This document shows positions 9,295 to 16,841 of a stretch of 64,000 nucleotides of DNA, piece by piece (the stretch's first letter is position 1; each line of letters starts with the position of its first letter). This DNA comes from Solwaraspora sp. WMMD1047 (GTDB taxonomy: Bacteria; Actinomycetota; Actinomycetes; Mycobacteriales; Micromonosporaceae). Below the pieces are notes generated by a model. That model had not been told where the DNA came from. It was given only the letters and a program-made list of their open reading frames with translations, and ran no database searches. A program made the position numbers and the translations under genes. The stretch is from positions 5,732,501 through 5,796,500 of the forward strand of contig NZ_JARUBL010000001.1 of the NCBI RefSeq assembly GCF_029626155.1, read 5' to 3'.

Positions 9295-9514
9295 CTTTCA
9301 CCTTCCTCTCACCGCGGCCCCGTAACCCGGTCGCGGGCGCCGGAGTGTTTCACGGGGAAACGGTCGGCGCGGGTCGCGGCGGGAATGTTCGGAACACTGT
9401 GGATGGCGGGTGGTTGTCGCCATTGATTGTCCCTGATCAGGGCTGGAAATGTGACTCGCGTCCAGCGGGGATTTCACAAATCGCGTGATCATTTCACCGG
9501 CCCTGGAGGTCACG
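9295..9514. promoter_or_regulatory. Divergent intergenic region with small palindromes
   Basis: This region separates the XRE operon (minus) from the zinc-ribbon gene (plus). It contains the 12-bp palindrome CCCTGATCAGGG (9431-9442) and an inverted repeat GTTTC-ACGGG-GAAAC (9347-9361). Either could be an operator for the XRE protein; no consensus is known to me. Confidence 0.3.
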
Positions 9515-9991
9515 ATGGGACTGCAGCGAGGAATGCCGATCGGGCGCGACCCGGCGATGGTCCGGCGGGCGCGGAGCGGCAACACGCCCCACCAATTCGG
9601 GGTACGGCGCGGCGAGCCGGGCAACGGCAGGCCGGGCGGCGCGGCGGGTGGCGGCGGTGGCGGTGGGTTCGGAGGGCTGGGCGCGGCGGGCGGGTCGGGC
9701 GGGTCGCACTATCCGCTGGCGGGGCTGCTGCGCTGCGCGACGTGTCAGCTTCCGCTCGACCCGGTCGACATGCTCGGCGGACGGGCATACGGCTCGCCCT
9801 GCGGCTGCCGGCTCACCGTGATCGCCGCCGAGATCCTGGAACGGCTGGTGCTCGACGCGGTGGCGACCCGGGAGCCGGCCGCGGTCGTCGAGGCGGAGCG
9901 GGGCGACCCGGCGTGGGTGTTCCGGCGCTTCCTGGCCGAGGTCCGCATCGGCGCCAGCTTCGAGGACCTGGACCTCATCTGGCGTACCTGA
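9515..9991 (+). CDS. Orphan recombinase-type zinc-ribbon protein
   Basis: A 158-residue protein started at ATG 9515 because GGAGG lies 5 bp upstream. Residues 1-45 are basic. A glycine-rich linker (about 45-70) follows, then a segment reading YPLAGLLRCATCQLPLDP, a Cys pair in SPCGCR, and TVIAAEILERLVLDAV. That order matches the zinc beta-ribbon plus following helix of large serine recombinases (L-x-G-L-L-x-C-x2-C, later the E-x-x-V-x-x-A-V helix). The catalytic resolvase domain is absent. It may be a decayed or repurposed integrase fragment, or a stand-alone DNA-binding accessory. Confidence 0.6.
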   Translation: MGLQRGMPIGRDPAMVRRARSGNTPHQFGVRRGEPGNGRPGGAAGGGGGGGFGGLGAAGGSGGSHYPLAGLLRCATCQLPLDPVDMLGGRAYGSPCGCRLTVIAAEILERLVLDAVATREPAAVVEAERGDPAWVFRRFLAEVRIGASFEDLDLIWRT

Positions 9992-10021
9992 GCGCCACGC
10001 GGAGGCCGGCGACAGTGCCCG

Positions 10022-10387
10022 TCAAGCGTCGCCAGTGGGGGTCGGGCGTTCGCCGGCCTTGGCGCGGATCTCGGCCGCCTCGGCGCGTGCGGCGGCCAGG
10101 ATCCTCTCCGACTCATGTTGGGCCGACGCGACGATGGCTGATGCCTGCTCTTCGCTCAGCGTCAGGATCTGCTCGACTGCGGGACCGAGATCCTTGAATG
10201 ACAGCCGCTGCTCCGGTGTTGGTCCGGTGCCGTCGATCGTTTCCGGCCCGTCGCTGGACCCGACCATCAGCAGGCCGAGCCCAACCACGATCGCGACCAC
10301 CGCCGGCCAAAGCAGGCTGATGCCCGACGCCCCGGCCACGGCCACGCCACAGCCCAGACCGAACAACACCCCTCCGAAGACCCTCAT
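10022..10387 (-). CDS. Small membrane protein with charged helical tail
   Basis: A 121-residue protein. Two close hydrophobic helices (about residues 5-38) form a hairpin. A linker and a charged, Ala/Glu-rich helix follow (LTLSEEQASAIVASAQHESER through AEIRAKAGE), which resembles the coiled-coil stalks of DivIVA-like or ATP synthase b-like proteins. The start is ATG 10387 with GGAGG 6 bp upstream; the longer frame upstream is not supported. Its function is unknown, perhaps a membrane-anchored scaffold. Confidence 0.65.
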   Translation of the reverse strand: MRVFGGVLFGLGCGVAVAGASGISLLWPAVVAIVVGLGLLMVGSSDGPETIDGTGPTPEQRLSFKDLGPAVEQILTLSEEQASAIVASAQHESERILAAARAEAAEIRAKAGERPTPTGDA

Positions 10388-10486
10388 CGACGCCTCCACC
10401 AGGGACGGCCCACCCCCTGCGGACCTCCCCACCCGAGAGTACGGCCGCAACGCTCGTGGTCGATGCCCCGCGGATCGCCACCGTGG

Positions 10487-10522
10487 CGGCCCGGCCCTGG
10501 GCGATCGCCGAGGGCCGGGCCG
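10487..10522 (-). terminator. Terminator after the HAF-repeat gene
   Basis: A perfect 12-bp G+C stem (10487-10498 with 10511-10522) begins 6 bp past the stop codon of the HAF-repeat gene. The loop itself contains the palindrome GGCGATCGCC. Confidence 0.7.
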
Positions 10523-10528
10523 TCCTCG

Positions 10529-11647
10529 TCAGGTCTGCGGGACCAGCAGGTAGGCCCGGCGGGCCGCGTTTCCGCCCTCGTCGCAGGAGAAGGGGCAGAA
10601 GTAGCCGGTGATGACGCCGGCCTCGTTGATGTCCGCGGCGGACCGCAGGGTCGCCGTCGGGGGCAGATCCGGGACCCGCTTGTTCAGGTCGACCATCCGG
10701 CCGCCCTGCCACAGGAAGGCCCGCTCGCTGTAGTAGTCGGTGGTGACGATCCGGGCCGAGCCGACCACCTGGCCGGCATCGTTGACGGCGTGGGCCTCCG
10801 AGTAGTTGCCGCCGAGCGTGCCGAGGTCGCGGATGGTGCCGTTGCGCCACAGAGTGGCGTGCACCTCGCCAGCGGTGTTCTGCGAGGCGCCGACGACGTG
10901 ACCCCGGTCGTTGATGTCCCGGGCGTAGGTCGACTCGGTAACGCCGCCCAGGGTGCCGAGGTCACGCAGCGCCCCGCCCTTCCAGACGAACGCGTGCAGC
11001 GGGCCGTCCGGGGTGATGGCGCCGCCGACCACCTGGCCGGCGTCGTTCACGGCGTACGCGATGCTGTCGGTGCCGAAGCGGCCGGCCTGCCCGCCGAAGG
11101 TGCCGAGGTCGATGATCCGGCCGTTGCGCCAGACGACGGCGCGGGTCGGTGCGTCCTGCCGCTCGATCCGGCTGCCCACCACCACCCCGGCGTCGTTGAC
11201 GTCGTACGCCGCGCTGCCGCTGCCCGCACCGTGGCCGGTGCCGAGGTCGGTCAGGACGCCGTCGGCGTATCGGAAGGCGTGCGGCGGGTCCGTCGCGTTG
11301 ACGTTTGTGTGGCCGACGATCACACCGTGGTCGTTGACGCCCCGCGCCGAACTGGCGCTGTAGGGGCTGTCGTGGAGGGTGCCGAGGTCGGTGATCTCTC
11401 CGTCGGTCCAGGCGAACGCGTGGTGGCCGTAGATGCCGTCGATGGTGGAGACACCGACCACGGTTCCGGCGTCGTTCAGCGCGTACGCGTCGCTGCTGGG
11501 CGGGTAGCCGGTGCTGGGCGCACCGATGGTGCCCAGGTCGACGAAGGTGTAAGTGGGCAGCGCGGCGGCGAGCGCCGCACCGGGCGTGGTCGCCGCGCAG
11601 ACGGCCACCACCGTTAGGCCGGACAGGACTCTGAGTAACCGATTCAT
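10529..11647 (-). CDS. Secreted HAF-repeat protein
   Basis: A 372-residue protein. A Sec-type signal peptide (MNRLLRVLSGLTVVAVCAA, cleavage near ALAAA) is followed by seven repeats of about 45 residues. Each contains the pattern DLGT(L/I/F)GG and a later (A/D)xNDAGxVVG, the HAF repeat of extracellular proteins, probably a beta-propeller-like fold. No catalytic domain is attached. GAGGGG lies 6 bp before the ATG. It is probably an exported surface or matrix protein of unknown binding partner. It is transcribed alone, with its own terminator. Confidence 0.85.
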   Translation of the reverse strand: MNRLLRVLSGLTVVAVCAATTPGAALAAALPTYTFVDLGTIGAPSTGYPPSSDAYALNDAGTVVGVSTIDGIYGHHAFAWTDGEITDLGTLHDSPYSASSARGVNDHGVIVGHTNVNATDPPHAFRYADGVLTDLGTGHGAGSGSAAYDVNDAGVVVGSRIERQDAPTRAVVWRNGRIIDLGTFGGQAGRFGTDSIAYAVNDAGQVVGGAITPDGPLHAFVWKGGALRDLGTLGGVTESTYARDINDRGHVVGASQNTAGEVHATLWRNGTIRDLGTLGGNYSEAHAVNDAGQVVGSARIVTTDYYSERAFLWQGGRMVDLNKRVPDLPPTATLRSAADINEAGVITGYFCPFSCDEGGNAARRAYLLVPQT

Positions 11648-11826
11648 CGACAGCCCCTCGTGAAATCTGTAGATGCGTCAATGATCGGCCGCGGGACCGC
11701 CACAGGATCTTACGAGCCCCTTACGGCCGCGACATGGGTTGTGCCGATCGGCCGGCGCCCACCATCCCCACCTGCCCTGGCCTGGCATTCCGCCGCCTCC
11801 ACGGCAACCATCCCCGGGGATTAGAC

Positions 11827-11853
11827 ACACGGTGTATAGCCGGTGTGTATAGT
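11827..11853 (+). promoter_or_regulatory. PadR promoter and candidate operator
   Basis: The -10-like hexamer TATAGT (11848-11853) ends 7 bp before the padR ATG, which implies a leaderless or near-leaderless transcript. Just upstream are the palindrome ACACGGTGT (11827-11835) and two similar blocks, GGTGTATAG and GGTGTGTATAG. PadR proteins often repress their own operon, so this is a likely autoregulatory site. Confidence 0.5.
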
Positions 11854-11860
11854 GGTTCGC

Positions 11861-12424
11861 ATGTCCGTTGGATTCACTCTGCTGGGGCTCCTGGAAGCCG
11901 GCCCCGCCCACGGGTACGACCTCAAGCGGTTGTACGACGAACGGTTCGGCCACGGCCGGGCCCTGCACTACGGCCAGGTCTACGCGACGTTGGCCCGGCT
12001 GCTGAAGAACGGCCTGGTCGAGGTGGAGGCCGAGCCCGGTGCCGGGCCGGACCGCAAGCGGTACGCGATCACCGAGGCCGGCGTCACCGACGTGGCCGAC
12101 TGGCTGGCCCGACCGGAGAAGCCCGAGCCGTACCTGCAGAGCACGCTCTTCACCAAGGTGCTGCTGGCGCTGCTCACCGGCCGGGATGCCGCCGACCTGC
12201 TCGACATCCAGCGCGCCGAGCACCTGCGGCTGATGCGCGAGCTGACCAAACGCAAGACCGACGGCGACCTGGCCGACCAGCTCATCTGCGACCACGCCCT
12301 GTTCCACCTGGAGGCCGACCTGCGCTGGCTGGAACTCACCGCCGCGCGGCTGGATCAGCTCGCCCGCCGGGTCCACCCCCAACCGGGTCCGCCCGCCGAC
12401 TCGCTGGCCCGACCCGCCCACTGA
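11861..12424 (+). CDS. PadR family transcriptional regulator
   Basis: A 187-residue PadR-like repressor. The winged helix-turn-helix spans about residues 4-85, with FTLLGLLEAGPAHGYDLKR at the start and GQVYATLARLLKNGLVE as the recognition part. A C-terminal dimerisation helix region (Vir_act_alpha_C type) follows. It starts at ATG 11861, with no ribosome binding site, consistent with a leaderless message. It lies 66 bp upstream of an FtsX-type ABC transporter operon, which it probably controls; such transporters often handle membrane-active compounds. Confidence 0.9.
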   Translation: MSVGFTLLGLLEAGPAHGYDLKRLYDERFGHGRALHYGQVYATLARLLKNGLVEVEAEPGAGPDRKRYAITEAGVTDVADWLARPEKPEPYLQSTLFTKVLLALLTGRDAADLLDIQRAEHLRLMRELTKRKTDGDLADQLICDHALFHLEADLRWLELTAARLDQLARRVHPQPGPPADSLARPAH

Positions 12425-12490
12425 CCGGATCCACCGACCCGCCGGTACGTCGCCGGCCGGGGCGTACCCCCTGCTCTCGAAGGAGACCTT

Positions 12491-13192
12491 ATGGTCTACC
12501 CCGCGCACGACCCGAACCAACCGCTGCTGACGGCAGACGACCTGCACCTGAGCTTCGGCCCTACCGAGGCGCTTAAGTCCGCGTCACTGCGGGTGTACGC
12601 CGGTGAGGTGCTGGCGCTGATGGGCCCCTCGGGCTCGGGCAAGTCGACGCTGCTGCACTGCCTGGCCGGCATCCTCACCCCGGACTCCGGCCGGGTGGGT
12701 TACGCCGGCCGGGACCTGTCGGCGATGTCGGACGCGGAGCGCAGCACGTTGCGGCGTACCGAATTCGGGTTCGTCTTCCAGTTCGGGCAGCTGGTGCCCG
12801 AACTGACCTGCCTGGAGAACGTGGCGCTGCCGCTGCGGCTGGCCGGGCACCGCCGCCGCGAGGCGCAGCGCCGGGCCGCCGAGTGGCTGGCCCGGCTGGA
12901 GGTCAGCGACGTCGCGAACAAGCGGCCCGGGCAGGCATCCGGCGGGCAGGGGCAGCGGGTCGCGGTGGCCCGCGCGCTTGTCACCAGCCCGCGGGTGGTC
13001 TTCGCCGACGAGCCGACCGGGGCGCTGGACTCCCTCAACGGGGAGCGGGTGATGGAGCTGCTGATCGCCGCCGCCCGGGACACCGGCGCGGCGGTGGTGC
13101 TGGTGACCCACGAGGCGCGGGTGGCCGCGTACTCGGATCGGGAGGCCGTGGTCCGCGACGGCCGGGTGCGCGAGCAGGAGTTCGCCCGATGA
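12491..13192 (+). CDS. ABC transporter ATP-binding protein (MacB/LolD type)
   Basis: A 233-residue ATPase. Walker A is GPSGSGKST, the signature is ASGGQGQRVAVARAL, and Walker B with the catalytic glutamate is [14 protein letters not shown] switch His sits in VLVTHEARVAAYSD. This is the type that pairs with FtsX-fold permeases and works by mechanotransmission rather than classical import. AAGGAG lies 6 bp before the ATG. It overlaps the permease gene by 4 bp (ATGA), so the two are co-translated. Confidence 0.95.
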   Translation: MVYPAHDPNQPLLTADDLHLSFGPTEALKSASLRVYAGEVLALMGPSGSGKSTLLHCLAGILTPDSGRVGYAGRDLSAMSDAERSTLRRTEFGFVFQFGQLVPELTCLENVALPLRLAGHRRREAQRRAAEWLARLEVSDVANKRPGQASGGQGQRVAVARALVTSPRVVFADEPTGALDSLNGERVMELLIAAARDTGAAVVLVTHEARVAAYSDREAVVRDGRVREQEFAR

Positions 13193-15489
13193 CGGCCGGC
13201 GACGCACCGCGACGCGGGACGGCCGGGCGGTGGGTGACCGACCTGGCGCTCGGCCTGCGGATGAGCGTGGCCGGCGGGCGCTCCGGCTGGGCCCGACTCG
13301 CGATGATCTCGGCCGGGGTGGGGCTGGGGGTGGCGATGCTCTTCGTCGCCGTCACCGTGCCGGCGCTGTCGGCGGCCCGCAGCGACCGGCTCGCCAACCG
13401 GGCGCACGACACCAGCGCGGAGCTGCCGCGCGCCGACGACACGGTGCTCATTGCCGAGGCGAACTCCCAGTACCGGGACCGGACCATCCACGGCCGGCTG
13501 GTGCAGCCGGAGGGCGGGCGGGCCCCGCTGCCGCCGGGGGTGACCCGGCAGCTCGCCCCGGGCGAGATGGTGGCATCGCCGGCCCTGGCCCGGCTGCTCG
13601 ACAGCGACGAGGGGGCGCTGTTGCGCGGCCGGTGGGGTGAACGGGTGGTCGGCACGATCGGCGACGCCGGCCTTGCCGGCCCCCGGGAGTACGCCTTCTA
13701 CCTGGGCACCGACCGGCTCACCGAGGAGACCGGCACCCGGCTGCGGTCCTTCGGGATCAATCCCGGCGGCGGCGCGATGGACCCGGCCCTGCTGCTGCTG
13801 GGCCTGGTCGCACTGGCGGTGCTGCTGGTGCCGATCGTGATCTTCGTGACCACCGCCGTACGGTTCGGCGGCGACGCGCGGGACCGGCAGCTCGCGGCCG
13901 TCCGGCTGGTCGGCGCGGACACCGCGATGACCCGGCGGATCGCCGCCAGCGAAACGCTTGTCGGCGCGCTGCTGGGGCTCGTCGTGGGTGGTCTGCTCTA
14001 CCTGCTGGTGGGGCTGGTCGCCGGCCGGTTCGTACCCGCCGGGATGAGCTACTTCCTGGCCGACTACCGGCCGGTTCCGGTGCTGGCCGTGCTGGTCGTG
14101 GTGCTGGTGCCGGTCGTGGCGGTGCTGGTCACCCTCTCCGCGCTGCGGCGGGTGGCGGTCGAGCCGCTCGGCGTGGTCCGGCTCAGCGGGGACCGTCACC
14201 GCCGGCTCTGGTGGCGGCTGATCCTGCCGGTGGTCGGGCTGGCGCTGCTCTACCCGCTGCTCGGCGGGCTGCCCGAGCAGGGCAGCGCGTTCCTGGAGTT
14301 CCAGGTGCTGACCGGGGTGACCGCGCTGCTGGTCGGGGTCGCGCTGCTGCTGCCCTGGGTGGTGGAGGCGACCGTCCGCCGGCTCGGTGGCGGCGGCGTC
14401 GCCTGGCAGCTCGCGGTACGCCGGCTGCAGCTCGACAGCGGCACCGCCGTGCGGGCGGTCTCCGGCATCGCCGTCTCGGTGGCCGGCGTGATCGCGCTGC
14501 AGGGGCTGCTCGCCGCCGTCCAGGCCCAGTACACCGCCGAGACCGCGCGGGACAACACCCAGTTCCAGGCCCTGGTGCTGCCCCGGGCCTCCGACCCGGA
14601 CGAGGACTGGTCGGCCGCGCTCGCCGGCGCGCCCGGGGTCGACGCGGTGGGAGCCCTGACCAGCGTGCGGGCCACCCCGGTCAACGACCCGTCGGGCAGC
14701 TACACCTTCATGGATGTGGGTGACTGCGCCGTGCTGCGGCAGATTGCCGAGATCGGCACCTGCGCCGACGGTGACACCTTTGTCGTCTCCGGCGGGTACG
14801 AGATGCCTGGTGAGCCCGGCAGCGACTACGCGCTGGGTGAGACCGCCCGACCCTGGACCCTGCCGGCGACCGCCCGCACCGTCCCCGCCAGTGGTGGCAT
14901 CTTCACGACGGCCGGGGGCATCCTGGCCACCCCGGCAGCGCTGGCCGGCGTCCGGCCGGTCGCCTCCTCAGTGGACGTCTACGTCGCGCTGGACCCCACC
15001 GACCCGGACGCCCTGGACCGGCTCCGGAACCAGACCGCCCAGGTCGACCCGACCGCCATGGTGGACCGGATCGAGCGGCGGACCATCGCCGGGGTCCTGG
15101 TCAACATCCGGCAGACGCTGCTGGTCGGCGCCGTGGCGCTGCTGGTGCTCATCGGGACCAGCATGCTGATCAACGTGGCCGAGCAGCTCCGCGAACGGCG
15201 GCGGCTGCTCGCCGTACTCGTCGCCTTCGGCACCCGGCGTGGCGTGCTGACCCGCTCGGTGCTGTGCCAGGTGGCGATCCCGGTGTCACTCGGGCTGGTC
15301 CTGGCCGTCGCCACCGGGACCGGGCTGGCGGCGATCCTGCAGACCGCCGCCAACTCGCCGGTCCGGTTCGACTGGGTGGGCATCGGGGTCACCTCGGCGG
15401 CCGCGGCCGCGGTGGTCCTGCTGACCACCTCGGCAAGCCTGCCGCTGCTGTGGCGGCTGACCCGACCGGGCGGTCTGCGCACCGAGTGA
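13189..15489 (+). CDS. FtsX-like ABC transporter permease
   Basis: A 766-residue membrane protein with two FtsX-like permease blocks. After an N-terminal transmembrane helix (about residues 39-62) comes an extracytoplasmic part. A membrane bundle follows at about residues 200-400, a second extracytoplasmic domain at about 455-640, and a final bundle near the C-terminus (LVGAVALLVLIGTSMLINV and after). It partners the ATPase encoded upstream (4-bp overlap). The substrate is unknown; export or resistance to membrane-active agents is a common role for PadR-linked systems. Confidence 0.92.
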   Translation: MTAGDAPRRGTAGRWVTDLALGLRMSVAGGRSGWARLAMISAGVGLGVAMLFVAVTVPALSAARSDRLANRAHDTSAELPRADDTVLIAEANSQYRDRTIHGRLVQPEGGRAPLPPGVTRQLAPGEMVASPALARLLDSDEGALLRGRWGERVVGTIGDAGLAGPREYAFYLGTDRLTEETGTRLRSFGINPGGGAMDPALLLLGLVALAVLLVPIVIFVTTAVRFGGDARDRQLAAVRLVGADTAMTRRIAASETLVGALLGLVVGGLLYLLVGLVAGRFVPAGMSYFLADYRPVPVLAVLVVVLVPVVAVLVTLSALRRVAVEPLGVVRLSGDRHRRLWWRLILPVVGLALLYPLLGGLPEQGSAFLEFQVLTGVTALLVGVALLLPWVVEATVRRLGGGGVAWQLAVRRLQLDSGTAVRAVSGIAVSVAGVIALQGLLAAVQAQYTAETARDNTQFQALVLPRASDPDEDWSAALAGAPGVDAVGALTSVRATPVNDPSGSYTFMDVGDCAVLRQIAEIGTCADGDTFVVSGGYEMPGEPGSDYALGETARPWTLPATARTVPASGGIFTTAGGILATPAALAGVRPVASSVDVYVALDPTDPDALDRLRNQTAQVDPTAMVDRIERRTIAGVLVNIRQTLLVGAVALLVLIGTSMLINVAEQLRERRRLLAVLVAFGTRRGVLTRSVLCQVAIPVSLGLVLAVATGTGLAAILQTAANSPVRFDWVGIGVTSAAAAAVVLLTTSASLPLLWRLTRPGGLRTE

Positions 15490-15525
15490 CCGGGGGCAGC
15501 CGGGCACGCACCCGCCGGGCCGCCG

Positions 15526-16560
15526 TCAGCTTGCTGGCGGTGGCCCGGTGCTCTCCCGGACCACCAGTTCGGTCACCAGGTCGATGCGGCTGGTCGGCGG
15601 GTCCACCCCGCGGGCCAGGTCCAGCAGCATCCGGGTCGCGGTGCTGGCCATGTCCTCCAGCGGCTGGTTCACGGTGGTGAGGGCCGGGCCGGTCCAGGCC
15701 GACACCGGGATGTTGTCGTAGCCGACCACCGACAGGTCCCGGGGGATCTCGATGCCGAGCCGGCGGGCCGCCTGCAACACCCCCAGTGCCTGCATGTCCG
15801 ACCCGGCGAAGATCGCGGTCGGCCGGTCCGGCCGGCTGAGCAGCCGCAACCCGTGCTCGTAACCCGCGTTCACGTAGAAGTTCCCATACCGCACCAGGTC
15901 CGGATCGACCGGAACCGCCGCCTCGTCGTGCGCGAACCGGAAACCCGCCACCCGCGCCCGGCTGCACAACACGTCCTCCGGACCGGAGATGATCGCTATC
16001 CGGCGGTGGCCCAGGTCCAACAGGTGCCGGGCGGCCAGCAGGCCGCCGTTCCAGTTGTTCGAACCGACGGTCGGTACCGACGCGGCGGTCGCGCTGTCGG
16101 TGTCGATCACCACAACGGGAATCCGCTGCCGCTGCAGCCGGAGCCGCTGGGTCTGGGTGAGATTGGCCAGCACCAGCAGCACCCCGAGGGGGCGGCGGGT
16201 GAGCACCGCGTCAAACCACTCCCGTTGCGGCCGGTGCGCGCCGCCGAGCTGGGAGAGCAGCACCCCTATCTTCGCCGGGGCGGCCACGTTCTCGACGCCG
16301 CGGATGATCTCCATCGTCCACGCGGAGTTGAACTGGTGGAAGACCAGGTCGAGCTGCTCACCGCCGGGCGCCGCCCGGCGACCACGGCGCCGGTACCGGT
16401 GCCGCTCCAGGCTGGCCTCGACCCGGGCCCGGGTGCCGGGGGCGACATCGGAACGCCCGTTGAGGACCTTGGAGACGGTCGTCACCGACACGCCCACCTC
16501 ACCGGCGATGGTCGCGATAGTCGCGGAGCTGGGCTGATTGCCCGGCGATGGAGCTGCCAT
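15526..16560 (-). CDS. LacI family transcriptional repressor of the glycoside cluster
   Basis: A 344-residue LacI-type regulator. The helix-turn-helix is at about residues 12-36 (TIATIAGEVGVSVTTVSKVL) with the hinge ahead of residue 70, followed by a periplasmic-binding-protein-like sugar domain. The ATG at 16560 is preceded by GGGAGA; the longer frame lacks support. It is divergent from the GH3/transporter/GH39 operon. A near-palindrome matching one in front of that operon lies 21 bp upstream of this start codon, so it probably represses both itself and the operon until an oligosaccharide is bound. Confidence 0.93.
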   Translation of the reverse strand: MAAPSPGNQPSSATIATIAGEVGVSVTTVSKVLNGRSDVAPGTRARVEASLERHRYRRRGRRAAPGGEQLDLVFHQFNSAWTMEIIRGVENVAAPAKIGVLLSQLGGAHRPQREWFDAVLTRRPLGVLLVLANLTQTQRLRLQRQRIPVVVIDTDSATAASVPTVGSNNWNGGLLAARHLLDLGHRRIAIISGPEDVLCSRARVAGFRFAHDEAAVPVDPDLVRYGNFYVNAGYEHGLRLLSRPDRPTAIFAGSDMQALGVLQAARRLGIEIPRDLSVVGYDNIPVSAWTGPALTTVNQPLEDMASTATRMLLDLARGVDPPTSRIDLVTELVVRESTGPPPAS

Positions 16561-16580
16561 CGAACTCTCCCACGTCACGA

Positions 16581-16593
16581 CCGGAAGTTTCGG
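16581..16593. promoter_or_regulatory. Candidate LacI operator, autoregulatory copy
   Basis: The near-palindrome CCGGAAGTTTCGG (minus strand CCGAAACTTCCGG) lies in the leader of the lacI-type gene. It shares 9 of 11 core bases with the site at 16762-16773. Binding here would block transcription or translation initiation of the repressor gene. Confidence 0.55.
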
Positions 16594-16707
16594 CGTGATA
16601 GTCGAACCAGGACCGCCCGAGACCGATCCGGATAAATTGACGCACTTGCACCACCCCCGGTTGTGGCACCAGGACGATACCCCAGGACAGGCACGGCTTG
16701 GCACCCC

Positions 16708-16737
16708 TTGACACGGGCTGGTCGGCAAGCCTAGGTT
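16708..16737 (+). promoter_or_regulatory. Promoter of the GH3/transporter operon
   Basis: A TTGACA -35 box (16708-16713), an 18-bp spacer and a TAGGTT -10 box (16732-16737) place transcription start near 16744. That is about 100 bp before the GH3 start codon and just upstream of the candidate operator at 16762-16773. Confidence 0.55.
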
Positions 16738-16761
16738 CCGCCGTATGTAACGTCGATATTG

Positions 16762-16773
16762 CGGAAACTTTCG
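16762..16773. promoter_or_regulatory. Candidate LacI operator before GH3 operon
   Basis: CGGAAACTTTCG contains the palindrome GAAACTTTC. It lies about 20 bp downstream of the predicted transcription start, a position suited to a repressor roadblock. It pairs with the similar site at 16581-16593. Confidence 0.55.
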
Positions 16774-16841
16774 ATGGGTACGCCGTCATCCGAGCCACCG
16801 CGCTCGCCTACGGTGTTGCCCTTCTTCGATGAAGGGGTGGC

